The notes under the pieces are model-generated. The model saw only the letters and a program-made list of their open reading frames with translations. It did not search any database and had not been told where the DNA came from. From DASYKT01 sp035995185 (GTDB lineage Bacteria > Acidobacteriota > Blastocatellia > Pyrinomonadales > Pyrinomonadaceae): DNA of 64,000 nucleotides. Shown here one piece after another: positions 53,042-61,373 of this stretch; positions within the stretch are counted from its first letter, which is position 1, and each line of letters begins with the position of its first letter. The position numbers and the translations under genes are program-made. The stretch is from positions 1 to 64,000 of the forward strand of contig DASYKT010000011.1 of assembly GCA_035995185.1 (NCBI GenBank). The letters are read 5' to 3'.

Positions 53042-53647
53042 TTATTTCAGGCGGCCATTGACCGTGTCCCAATTGATGTTCGAGAAAAACGCTTCGATAT
53101 ATTTCGGGCGGTCGGCCGGGGCGTAATCTTTGATGAACGCGTGTTCCCAGACGTCCATCACCAGCACGGGCGTATAACCGGCGACGTTGCCTTCCTCGTG
53201 CATCGAGATCCAGTGGTTGGACAGTTCGCCGCTCGACGGGTCCTGCAGCGCCAGCGCCCAGCCTACTCCGCGCATTTTGCCGACGCTGGTAAAATCGGCT
53301 TTCCAGATATCGTAGCTGCCAAAGCTTTTTTCCGTCGCCTTGGCAAAAGAAGTGCGGCCGTCCGGATCGCCCGTGCCCTGCTTTTGCATATTGTCGAAAT
53401 AATATTCGTGGAGCACCATTCCGTTGTACTCAAAACCGTAGCGGCGTTTGAGTTCGGAAAAGGCAGCCATATTTGCCGGGTCAAGGCTTCCGTCTTTTAA
53501 CAGCCCGGCGACCTTTTCGTTCAAAGTATTAGTATTGGTAACGTAGCCTTCGTAAAGTTTAAAATGCATTTCCAACGTTTCGTTGGAAATTCCGTCGAGA
53601 TCGCTCAGATCCCAGGTCTTCGCTTTATAAGTAGTATTCAAACCCAT
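53042..53647 (-). CDS. sodB: Iron/manganese superoxide dismutase
   Basis: 201 residues with all four metal ligands visible: His in LEMHFKLYEGYV, His in NGMVLHEYYFDN, and Asp plus His in VLVMDVWEHAFIKDY. GTGDPDGRTSF and NWDTVNGRL are family-like. It converts superoxide to peroxide and oxygen in the cytosol. Which metal is used cannot be told. Start MGLNTTYKAKTWDL with a good site (GGAGAATGAG). Its own terminator ends the unit; the ferredoxin gene lies upstream on the same strand 41 bp away. Confidence 0.93.
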   Translation of the reverse strand: MGLNTTYKAKTWDLSDLDGISNETLEMHFKLYEGYVTNTNTLNEKVAGLLKDGSLDPANMAAFSELKRRYGFEYNGMVLHEYYFDNMQKQGTGDPDGRTSFAKATEKSFGSYDIWKADFTSVGKMRGVGWALALQDPSSGELSNHWISMHEEGNVAGYTPVLVMDVWEHAFIKDYAPADRPKYIEAFFSNINWDTVNGRLK

Positions 53648-53688
53648 CTCATTCTCCTTGTACTTTTCGCAGATTCATAAATCTTGCA

Positions 53689-54027
53689 TCAATCCCATTC
53701 TTCGGGACGCGGGCCGGCATCCATTCCCTCGGTGCTGACCTGTTTCAAAACTTTTACTTTCAGATCGTCCGCTACCTTGATCTGACACGAGAGGCGAAAA
53801 CCTTCTTCGAGAGCGCCGCGCAAGGTCAGGCATTCGCGCTCGGTATCGCCCATCGGCGGGGTGTTTCCTTCGATTATCTCGACGCGGCAGGTGGTACAGC
53901 GCGCGTTTCCTCCGCAGCGGTGAAGGATGTCTACGCCGCCGTCTTCGAGTATCAATACGAGCCGGCGCCCGCCGGGCGTATCGATGGTTTTAGTGCCCTG
54001 GGCAGTTTCCGCGGTAATTGTCGGCAT
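53689..54027 (-). CDS. Plant/adrenodoxin-type [2Fe-2S] ferredoxin
   Basis: 112 residues with cluster ligands C-x5-C-x2-C in HRCGGNARCTTCR and a fourth Cys in FRLSCQI. The N-terminal ITAETAQGTKTID strands and the VEIIEGNTP loop are family-like. It carries electrons to a partner that is not in this window; a [2Fe-2S] Rieske protein is at 552-899. It precedes sodB on the same strand by 41 bp, so co-expression under oxidative stress is possible. Confidence 0.9.
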   Translation of the reverse strand: MPTITAETAQGTKTIDTPGGRRLVLILEDGGVDILHRCGGNARCTTCRVEIIEGNTPPMGDTERECLTLRGALEEGFRLSCQIKVADDLKVKVLKQVSTEGMDAGPRPEEWD

Positions 54028-54117
54028 TAAGAAGCTCCCTGCTAAGTAAATTTAATATAAAACTTAACTTGAATTTGGCACAGTTTGCGGGAAAAGAGCA
54101 AGCGGCGGGTAAAGAAA

Positions 54118-54197
54118 GAGTCAGTAGCGTCGGCGTCAGCCGATGCGTGCCGATAACCGCATTTTGACGCATCGGCTGACGCCGACGCTGCTGACTA
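54118..54197. repeat. Long perfect-arm inverted repeat
   Basis: AGCGTCGGCGTCAGCCGATG and its reverse complement CATCGGCTGACGCCGACGCT enclose about 26 bp, giving an almost perfect ~24-bp stem. It lies in the gap between the divergent ferredoxin and GT-C genes. It resembles the palindromic families elsewhere, but no second copy was seen in this window. Confidence 0.75.
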
Positions 54198-54317
54198 GTC
54201 CGGTTACTCTAACAAAGTCCTTCCTGAATTTAACTCCCGAGACTGATTCATGATATTTTGATAAATCGATCCAAACTTTATTTGTAAAAAAGCTTCTGAG
54301 GAAATGCCATAGATACA

Positions 54318-56147
54318 ATGCAGGAAGTTGAAAAAAACGGCTTTGACCGGGACGAACCGCAACGGCGAAGCTGGGCGGAGTGGTTCGGCTCAGACGATGC
54401 TATCCGCATGGTCTTTCTTTTATTTGGGTTGGCCATCATCGCTATCATCATGGGCAGGCTTCAGTTTTCCACGCCGGCGGTGTGCTGCGGCGATTGGGAC
54501 GGCTATTATCACATCCGCTGGAGCCAGCTTCTCTGGGAAAATTTCAGCCAGGGCAAGTGGCTGCCGGAATTCAAATGGCTGCCGCTGACCGTTTTAAATC
54601 CGCAGGACTACGCCGATCATCATTTTCTCTTCCACCTGCTGCAGATACCTTTTCTCTGGTTTTTTGAACCCGTGATGGCGGCCAAGGTCGCGGCGGTAAT
54701 TTTCGGCAGCCTCGCTATTTTCAGCGTCTACCTGATGATGTACCGCTACCGGGTAAATCATCTGCTGTTGTGGCTGGGCGCGCTGCTGACCTGCGCCAAC
54801 CCGTTCTTTTACCGGATGAACATGGCCAAGGCGCCGCCGCTCACGATCATCTACACCGTGCTCGGCATTTATCTGCTGTTCCAGCGCAAATATATCTGGC
54901 TGATGCCGCTGATGTTCGTTTTTGTCTGGACCTACAGCCTGTTTCCGATGCTGCTGATCGCCGCGCTGATCTGGACCGTGATCATCGCCTGGAACGAAAA
55001 GAAAGTGGAATGGCGGCCGGCAACCTATACCTTTGCGGGAATGGTGCTGGGCAATTTAATAAACCCCTATTTTCCGCACAACCTCGGCCTCTTTTTTGAA
55101 CATTTCATCACCAAATTTAAATCCGGAGATTTTACTGTCGGCGTGGGCGGTGAATGGTATCCCTATACGGGTTGGGAATTGATCACGCATCTGACCATCG
55201 CGATGCTGGCGATGCTTCTTGGCTACATCCTGTTCGGGCCCAAGGAAGGCAAGCTTCCGGAAAAGGCCACATTCTTTCTGATGTTTGCCACCGTACTGTT
55301 TTTCGCAATGTTTCGTTCGAAACGTTACGCCGAATATTTCCCGCCGTTCGCCGTTCTTTTCGCGGCGTTTAGCTGGCAGGCATTCTGGGCGGCGCCGGTT
55401 GTCGAGCTTCCGGAAGACTTCCGCCGCGACCTCGAACCTTTTCTCGATGTCGAGGTGAAAGCGGCGAAGAAAGACCCCTTGGGGGTGCCGAAACAAGTCG
55501 CGGCCATCCTGATCGGCGTTTTCTTTTTAGGGTTGATGTATTACAACTTTATCGGGATCGACCTGGAAAGATGGGGCCTGAAAGACGTCAAGCAGGAAGG
55601 CATGATCACCAGCATAAGTAATAACGAGAAGGCCGATAAGCACCGCAGGGCCATGGAGTGGGTGAAAAATAATATTCCTGAAGGCGAACTGATCTTTAAC
55701 GCGGACTGGGACGATTTTCCGAAGATGTTCTTCTACGACCAGAAACACGCTTATGTTTCGGGCCTCGACCCGACCTATTTGTACAGCAAGAATCCCGATC
55801 TTTCGAGGCTGTTTGACGACATCACCAACGGAAAACACGACGACCCGGCGCTGATCATCCGCGAAAAATTCGGCTCGCACTACATCTTTTCCGATATAAA
55901 ACGCCACCCGGATATGTATGCCAAGGCGATGGAAAGCGGCTGGGTCGAAAAGATCTATGAAGACGATGAGGATTACGTTCTCAGGATCCGCGACGAAAAG
56001 GGCGAACCGCCTAAAGAAGCAGCAGGAGCGGACAACGACAGTGAACCGACGCCGGACGAAATAAAAGCGGCCGAAGACGAAGAGAACGATAACAACCTGG
56101 CGGAACCGGATGACAATGTGCCGGAAGATAATAAGAACGACCAATGA
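54318..56147 (+). CDS. STT3/PMT-superfamily (GT-C) integral membrane glycosyltransferase-like protein
   Basis: 609 residues. About eleven membrane spans across ~28-420, preceded by a charged cytosolic N-terminus (EVEKNGFDRDEPQRRSWAEW). The first loop has a GDWDGYYHIRWSQ motif like the DxD-YYHxR loop of STT3/AglB/PglB, and a DYADHHFLFHLL stretch that may carry the second acidic motif. The C-terminal soluble part (~440-609) has NADWDDFPKMFFYDQKHAYV, at the place of the STT3 WWDYG motif, but degenerate. The end is acidic (PDEIKAAEDEENDNN). Probably uses a polyprenyl-linked sugar; a protein acceptor is inference. 4-bp overlap with the next gene. Confidence 0.75.
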   Translation: MQEVEKNGFDRDEPQRRSWAEWFGSDDAIRMVFLLFGLAIIAIIMGRLQFSTPAVCCGDWDGYYHIRWSQLLWENFSQGKWLPEFKWLPLTVLNPQDYADHHFLFHLLQIPFLWFFEPVMAAKVAAVIFGSLAIFSVYLMMYRYRVNHLLLWLGALLTCANPFFYRMNMAKAPPLTIIYTVLGIYLLFQRKYIWLMPLMFVFVWTYSLFPMLLIAALIWTVIIAWNEKKVEWRPATYTFAGMVLGNLINPYFPHNLGLFFEHFITKFKSGDFTVGVGGEWYPYTGWELITHLTIAMLAMLLGYILFGPKEGKLPEKATFFLMFATVLFFAMFRSKRYAEYFPPFAVLFAAFSWQAFWAAPVVELPEDFRRDLEPFLDVEVKAAKKDPLGVPKQVAAILIGVFFLGLMYYNFIGIDLERWGLKDVKQEGMITSISNNEKADKHRRAMEWVKNNIPEGELIFNADWDDFPKMFFYDQKHAYVSGLDPTYLYSKNPDLSRLFDDITNGKHDDPALIIREKFGSHYIFSDIKRHPDMYAKAMESGWVEKIYEDDEDYVLRIRDEKGEPPKEAAGADNDSEPTPDEIKAAEDEENDNNLAEPDDNVPEDNKNDQ

Positions 56148-56632
56148 ATGTTGTGAGTTTTGCGATAAAGATCCTGGTACTGGCCCTGACGCTTTTTTGT
56201 TTCGCCTGCGGGCCGGAAAATAATCCGGCCTCGCAGCCGGGCAACGAGACGCCAGCCCCGACCGTAGAGGTAAAAAAGAAAACCTTTGACGATGACGTGG
56301 CCACGGTCCGCTACAGCGAATATACCTGGATGTTTGTCTTGCGGCGCCGTGATGGCAAAGCGATCGACGGCGATGACAGTAAATTTATTCGCGCCAACAC
56401 GCCGCCCGAAACAAATCAAAGGCTGGTCTCGGACGAAGGAAAAGCGGTCATAATGGGCACGAATTTTCGCTTCTATCCGGGGCAGTATGATGCGCTTAAT
56501 AAGCGGTTCGAAGTGCAAGACCTTTCAGCGGCGAAATACGAAAAGAACGAGAATGACCTGCCGTCAGCAAATAAGGCGGCTGGTGATCCTAAAAACCAGA
56601 ACCCAAAAAACATCTCTAATAAGAAACCTTGA
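56144..56632 (+). CDS. Lipoprotein of unknown function
   Basis: 162 residues with a lipobox LFCFACG (Cys ~22) after a hydrophobic signal (VSFAIKILVLALTLFC), so it is anchored in a membrane. The mature part has a Pro-rich linker, then a charged domain (DDDVATVRYSEYTWMFVLRR; SDEGKAVIMGTNFRFYPGQY) and a basic end (PKNQNPKNISNKKP). The ATG overlaps the previous stop by 4 bp (ATGA) and its stop overlaps the kinase TTG (TTGA), so the three genes are translationally coupled. It may help the STT3-like protein; no family is known to me. Confidence 0.82.
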   Translation: MNVVSFAIKILVLALTLFCFACGPENNPASQPGNETPAPTVEVKKKTFDDDVATVRYSEYTWMFVLRRRDGKAIDGDDSKFIRANTPPETNQRLVSDEGKAVIMGTNFRFYPGQYDALNKRFEVQDLSAAKYEKNENDLPSANKAAGDPKNQNPKNISNKKP

Positions 56633-58095
56633 TCCTGGCGTTAGACATCGGTACTTCCAGCGTGCGCGCCGCCGTTTATGATAAAACCGGCGAGCGGCTG
56701 CCGGACACCGTGGTCAAAAACGACCGGCAGATCGAATTTACCGAGCAGGGCGGAGCTGAGATCGACGCCGAGAAGGCCCTGGCGCAAATTTTCCAGGCCG
56801 TGGACGAAGTGTTGGCGCTCGCCGCCGATACGGAAATTCAATACGTGGCGATGTCCTGTTTCTGGCACAGCCTGATCGGCATCGATAAAGACGGTAATGC
56901 GTTGACGCCGGTTCTGACCTGGGCCGATACCAGGGCAAAAGATTTCGTAAAAGATCTGCGCGCGCATTTCGACGAACGTGAAATTCACAACCGTACCGGT
57001 GCTCGTTTTCATGCAAGCTATTGGCCGGCGAAATTGCTTTGGTACGGACGAGAACAGCCGGAAATGTTTGGCCGCGTCGATAAATGGCTGTCGCTGAGCG
57101 ACTACCTCGCGCTGAAACTTTCGGGCACAGCCGTGACGAGTGTTTCGATGGCGTCGGGTACGGGGCTTTTCGATGTTCGACTCTGCGATTGGGACGACGA
57201 TCTTTTAAGTTTTCTGGAGATCACGCGGGAAAATTTGCCCGCGATCGTGGAAAGCAGCGGCACGTTTCAAACCGCGCGCTGGGAAAAGCTGAAAAACGCG
57301 AAATGGTTTCCGGGCATAGGTGACGGCGCGGCAAATAATATCGGCGCCGGCTGTACGACAAAAGAAAAAGCCGCGCTGATGATCGGCACGTCGGGTGCGA
57401 TGCGCACCTGCTATGCGGGCGAACCGCCGCTGGAAATCCCCGGCGGTTTGTGGTGCTACCGCGTCGACCGCCAATGGGTGATCATCGGCGGCGCGCTTTC
57501 CGATGGCGGCGGGCTTTATGCGTGGCTGAAAAATACACTGAAAATGGCTGAAGTAGATGATGAGATCGAGGCCGAGATCGCCCGGCGCGCGCCCGATTCG
57601 CACGGCCTTACGGTAATGCCGTTTTTTTCCGGCGAGCGCAGCACCGGCTATCACGAAAATGCGAAGGGCGCGATCTTAGGGATGACGCAAAACACCACGG
57701 CGGTCGAGATAGTTCACGCCGCTATGGAAGCCGTCGCTTTTCGTTTTGCCGCGATCTTTGAACAGCTGCAATCGGTTTGCCCGGTAACGGAGACGATCGC
57801 GTCGGGCGGCGCGCTGCGCGAATCCGCAGTCTGGACCCAGATCATGGCCGATGTCTTGGGCCGAAATTTAAGCCTGCCCGACACGCGCGAAGCCTCAAGC
57901 CGCGGCGCGGTTTTGCTTGCGCTCAAAACTATTGGCAAAATAGAGAGCATCGAAGAAATAGAAACGCCGCCGGGACAGCAGTTCAATTTTGATAAAGACC
58001 GTCACGAAGTTTACCGGCAGGCGCGCGCGAGGCACGAAAAATTTTACCGGAAGATAATAGCCACAGAGAACACCGAGATCACAGAGAAACATTGA
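56629..58095 (+). CDS. FGGY-family carbohydrate kinase (gluconokinase-like)
   Basis: 488 residues starting at a TTG that overlaps the lipoprotein stop by 4 bp. FGGY phosphate loop LDIGTSSVRAAVYD, TWADTRAKDF, ALMIGTSGAMR, and the C-terminal ATP motif ASGGALRESAVWTQIMADV. WADTRA with HNRTGARFHASYWPAKLLW resembles gluconokinases. It phosphorylates a sugar acid or pentulose; transketolase lies directly downstream, so feeding the pentose-phosphate pathway is likely. The last ~11 residues (ATENTEITEKH) are encoded by a gagaacaccgagatcacaga repeat and are not a family feature. Confidence 0.88.
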   Translation: MILALDIGTSSVRAAVYDKTGERLPDTVVKNDRQIEFTEQGGAEIDAEKALAQIFQAVDEVLALAADTEIQYVAMSCFWHSLIGIDKDGNALTPVLTWADTRAKDFVKDLRAHFDEREIHNRTGARFHASYWPAKLLWYGREQPEMFGRVDKWLSLSDYLALKLSGTAVTSVSMASGTGLFDVRLCDWDDDLLSFLEITRENLPAIVESSGTFQTARWEKLKNAKWFPGIGDGAANNIGAGCTTKEKAALMIGTSGAMRTCYAGEPPLEIPGGLWCYRVDRQWVIIGGALSDGGGLYAWLKNTLKMAEVDDEIEAEIARRAPDSHGLTVMPFFSGERSTGYHENAKGAILGMTQNTTAVEIVHAAMEAVAFRFAAIFEQLQSVCPVTETIASGGALRESAVWTQIMADVLGRNLSLPDTREASSRGAVLLALKTIGKIESIEEIETPPGQQFNFDKDRHEVYRQARARHEKFYRKIIATENTEITEKH

Positions 58096-58165
58096 TCAGG
58101 ATACCCTGTGCATCCTGTTTATCTTGTAAGTTTCTTATGAATTTCTCTGTGACAAAAGTTAACAT

Positions 58166-60178
58166 ATGAAAACCAATATCGACCAGCTTTGTATCAACAC
58201 CATCCGCACGCTTTCGCTCGACGCGGTGCAAAAAGCAAATTCCGGCCATCCGGGCTTGCCGCTCGGGATGGCGCCGGCGGCCTATGTGCTGTGGACGAAA
58301 TTTCTGCGCCACAATCCGCGTAACCCGAAGTGGTTTAACCGCGACCGCTTTCTGCTTTCCGCCGGGCACGGATCGATGCTGATCTATTCGCTTTTGCATT
58401 TAACGGGCTACGATCTGTCGCTCGACGACATAAAAAATTTCCGCCAGCTTCATTCGAAAACACCGGGCCACCCGGAAAATATTCTGACCCCCGGGGTTGA
58501 GATAACCACGGGGCCGCTCGGGCAGGGATTTGCCAACGGCGTCGGCATGGGCATGGCGCAAAAACATCTGCAGGCGCGCTTTAACAAGCGCGGTTTTCCG
58601 GTGATCGATCATTTTATTTATGCCATCGTTTCGGACGGTGATCTGATGGAAGGCGTGAGTTACGAATCGGCCTCGATGGCGGGGCATTTGCAGCTCGATA
58701 ATCTGATCTACCTCTACGACGACAACAGCATCACCATCGACGGCTCGACCGATCTCGCCTTTAGCGAAAATGTCACGAAACGTTTTGAGGCCATCGGCTG
58801 GCACGTTTCCGAAGTTGCCGACGGCAACGATATCAAAGCCATCGAGCGCGCCATTCGCGAGGCCCAAAAAATAAAAGGCAAGCCGAAACTGATCCGCGTG
58901 AAAACCATTATCGGTTTTGGAATGCCAAAACAAGGCACGAGCAAAGCCCATTCTGACGCGCCGGGCGCCGATGCCGTGAAAGAAACCAAACGCAACCTGG
59001 GCTGGCCGGAAAACAAGAGTTTCTATATTCCAAAAGAAGTGCTAACCCATTTCCGCACAGCAATTAAAGACGGCGCTGCGCGGGAAAAAGATTGGGAAGC
59101 GCTGGTCAAAAAATATGCCAAGGCCCACCCCAACTTAGGTGAAATTTTAAACGACACGCGCGCAAATAAACTCGCCGACGGATGGGAAGCGGCGCTGCCG
59201 ACTTTTGCCGACACTGCAAGCCAAGCGACGCGCGCATACAGCGGTGAGGTGATCAATGCCATCGCCGGCGTCGTGCCCCAGATGATCGGCGGCTCAGCCG
59301 ATTTGTCGCCTTCGAACAACACGGTCATCAAATCCTCGCACGCTTTTGGAGCCGGCACGTACGATGGGCGCAACATTCATTTTGGAGTGCGCGAACACGC
59401 GATGGGTTCGACGATGAACGGCATGGCGCTCTATGGCAGCATCATTCCATATGGGGGCACGTTCCAGACTTTTTCGGATTACATGCGCCCGGCCATTCGC
59501 CTGGCGGCGCTTTCGCAAATTCAAACCATTTTTGTTTTCACGCATGATTCGATCGGCCTCGGCGAAGACGGCCCAACGCACCAATCCGTCGAACATCTGG
59601 CAGCGCTGCGCGCGATCCCCGGCCTGGCGCTGATCCGTCCCTGCGACGCGCACGAAACCCGCGAAGCCTGGCGCGCCGCTTTAAAGAGAAGTAATGCGCC
59701 GACCGCTTTTGCTTTTTCGCGGCAGAAAGTTGCACTCATCGACCGCAAAAAATTTGCTGACGCTCGCGGTCTGCACAAGGGCGCTTACATTCTGGCCGAA
59801 GCCGAAACCAGGAGCGGCAAGGCCACCGCGCCCAAGTTGATCTTAATTGCGACCGGCAGCGAAGTCGGTTTGGCTATGCAGGCGCGCGAAAAATTAAACG
59901 CCGATGGCACGCCGACCCGCGTGGTCTCAATGCCGTGCTGGGAATTTTTCGACGCGCAATCCACCGCGTACAAAGAATCGGTTTTGCCTGCGAAAGTTCG
60001 CGCGCGTCTCGCCATCGAAGCAGGCGTTTCCATGGGCTGGGCAAAATATGTGGGTGATGCCGGCGACACACTCTGCGTTGACAAATTCGGCGCCTCCGCC
60101 CCGGCCGAAGATGTGTTTAGAGATTATGGATTTACCGTGGATAATGTGCTGAAGAAAGCAAAAGCACTCTTAAAATAA
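58166..60178 (+). CDS. tkt: Transketolase
   Basis: 670 residues, full length. Thiamine-diphosphate site: GHGSMLIYSLLHLTGYD, GPLGQGFANGVGMGMAQKHL, SDGDLMEGVSYESASMAGHL and YDDNSITIDGSTD. The Pyr domain has HFGVREHAMGSTMNGMALYG with the catalytic Glu, and THDSIGLGEDGPTHQSVEHL. It moves two-carbon units between sugar phosphates. A gap of ~70 bp with an agagaaat/atttctct hairpin follows the kinase. Its last ~33 codons are repeated, in diverged form, at 60524-60625. Confidence 0.97.
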   Translation: MKTNIDQLCINTIRTLSLDAVQKANSGHPGLPLGMAPAAYVLWTKFLRHNPRNPKWFNRDRFLLSAGHGSMLIYSLLHLTGYDLSLDDIKNFRQLHSKTPGHPENILTPGVEITTGPLGQGFANGVGMGMAQKHLQARFNKRGFPVIDHFIYAIVSDGDLMEGVSYESASMAGHLQLDNLIYLYDDNSITIDGSTDLAFSENVTKRFEAIGWHVSEVADGNDIKAIERAIREAQKIKGKPKLIRVKTIIGFGMPKQGTSKAHSDAPGADAVKETKRNLGWPENKSFYIPKEVLTHFRTAIKDGAAREKDWEALVKKYAKAHPNLGEILNDTRANKLADGWEAALPTFADTASQATRAYSGEVINAIAGVVPQMIGGSADLSPSNNTVIKSSHAFGAGTYDGRNIHFGVREHAMGSTMNGMALYGSIIPYGGTFQTFSDYMRPAIRLAALSQIQTIFVFTHDSIGLGEDGPTHQSVEHLAALRAIPGLALIRPCDAHETREAWRAALKRSNAPTAFAFSRQKVALIDRKKFADARGLHKGAYILAEAETRSGKATAPKLILIATGSEVGLAMQAREKLNADGTPTRVVSMPCWEFFDAQSTAYKESVLPAKVRARLAIEAGVSMGWAKYVGDAGDTLCVDKFGASAPAEDVFRDYGFTVDNVLKKAKALLK

Positions 60179-60201
60179 GCAAACAACAAAATTGTTGATG
60201 T

Positions 60202-60235
60202 AAGAGCCTCGACAATACCCGCGCGGCTCTTTTTA
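60202..60235 (+). terminator. Rho-independent terminator after tkt
   Basis: AAGAGCC-16 nt loop-GGCTCTTTTTA, 24 bases after the tkt stop. A second small hairpin (CAACAAAATTGTTG) precedes it. Confidence 0.75.
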
Positions 60236-60260
60236 GCTCGGCGTAAACGCCTCGGAGCAT

Positions 60261-60340
60261 GTGTTCCACCGTTCCGGGGCGGGTGCAAGTGGAACACTGG
60301 AACGATTTTGGAACAGAAATTTCGTAAAATGTTCAAATCC
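60261..60340. repeat. 80-bp GGAAC-rich interspersed repeat, copy 2
   Basis: Same length, same first eight (GTGTTCCA) and last seven bases (CAAATCC) as 4551-4630, with TGGAAC spaced 8-11 bp apart (GGAACACTGGAACGATTTTG then GAACAGAAAT). Found after tkt, as copy 1 is after lon. Not coding in my view. The left half diverges (GTTCC instead of GGAAC). Confidence 0.7.
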
Positions 60341-60523
60341 CAAAATTAAACCAAAAGCAGTATTGTAAATCGTGAAAAGAGCTGTGATTTTCAGGTTCAA
60401 AGATCGACGGCCAAAGAGCCTTGTTGTGAGGATACAAGGAAATTCCGAACGACGTAAGTGTGGTTTTGTTTCGGACTGACTTATTTTGGGATTTTAAATT
60501 ATTAAATGTTTGTAATTTGGGGT

Positions 60524-60625
60524 GTCGATAAATTCGGTGCCTCCGCCCCGGCTGAAGATGTTTTTAGGGATTATGGTTTTACCCTGGAGAATGTGCTCAA
60601 GAAGGCGAAGAATCTATTAACCTAG
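60524..60625 (+). pseudogene. Displaced transketolase 3-prime end
   Basis: A fragment in frame reads VDKFGASAPAEDVFRDYGF then TLENVLKKAKNLLT and a stop. It matches the last 33 codons of tkt (VDKFGASAPAEDVFRDYGFT, VDNVLKKAKALLK) at about four of five nucleotide positions, with mostly synonymous changes. The similarity begins abruptly at GTCGAT, with no tkt-like sequence before it. It is either the tail of a lost paralogue or the 3-prime end displaced by an integration event. Confidence 0.88.
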
Positions 60626-60665
60626 AATTTATATTTGTACGAGGCGAACTTAGAATTAAGCAAGA

Positions 60666-61358
60666 CTAATAATTCCACCACGCTTTCGTTCTATAAATTT
60701 CTATATTTTCCATGCTTGTCCAGGTAGCTTTCTGCCAAAAGGACTCGCCTTCGGAATATTTTAACTTGTCAGGGAGTTTTTTATATACATGTTTAGAAAT
60801 GCAAGTGGAATAATTGCCGGAAAGCGCCGATAATTTCGCAGCGTGATTTGCGGCGCGTCCCACCCAAACAAGATCATTGGAACCACGAATGCCTGTTCTT
60901 GCTATGAAAAGATCGCTCGTATCGATTCCAACTATTTGACGAACTTCATAATCTGCCTCGGGGTATTGATTTTTGAGGGCTGTATTTATTACTAATTTAA
61001 CGGTTGCATTGATTTTTAATGCGCTCCTAACAGCGGAGGAATTTTTTTGATCTCCGAGGTAAACCGCCATTACTCTATCCCCATCATAAGAAGTAATAAC
61101 ACCACCTTCTATACGAATAATTTTAGACGCACAGTGAAGATATGTTTTGTATATTTCAGCAGCAAATTCAGAAGGGTAACTATCGACTAAAGAAGTTGAT
61201 TCTGAAAGGTCTGCGTATAAAACAGTCGCGTTTAGCTTTACAGCCTGATTGTAAAGACCCAAATTTTCCGAACTCGGCACCACAGTTCCATTACGTGTTT
61301 CCCAAGTTTCACCGAAGATCTGGTCAACTTCTTTTTTTAAATCGTCAATTAAAGCCAT
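60666..61358 (-). CDS. Pycsar-type class III nucleotide cyclase (PycC)
   Basis: 230 residues, one class III cyclase domain. Metal-binding Asp near 50 in LYADLSESTSLVDS and near 94 in YDGDRVMAVYLG. Later motif DLVWVGRAANHAAKLSALSG gives the conserved Asn. Start and spacing are simple: the gene is 15 bp after the effector on the same strand. A single-domain cyclase paired with a cNMP-binding/TIR effector is the plan of Pycsar, where PycC makes cCMP or cUMP on phage infection. Whether the product here is cCMP or cUMP cannot be told. AT-rich relative to neighbours. Confidence 0.82.
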   Translation of the reverse strand: MALIDDLKKEVDQIFGETWETRNGTVVPSSENLGLYNQAVKLNATVLYADLSESTSLVDSYPSEFAAEIYKTYLHCASKIIRIEGGVITSYDGDRVMAVYLGDQKNSSAVRSALKINATVKLVINTALKNQYPEADYEVRQIVGIDTSDLFIARTGIRGSNDLVWVGRAANHAAKLSALSGNYSTCISKHVYKKLPDKLKYSEGESFWQKATWTSMENIEIYRTKAWWNY

Positions 61359-61373
61359 ACGTTCACCGAAGAA

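Noticed and set aside
60179..60523. Possible integrative element between the two tkt ends
   Set aside because: Only 345 bp with a terminator and the GGAAC repeat; no integrase or cargo, so at most a scar.
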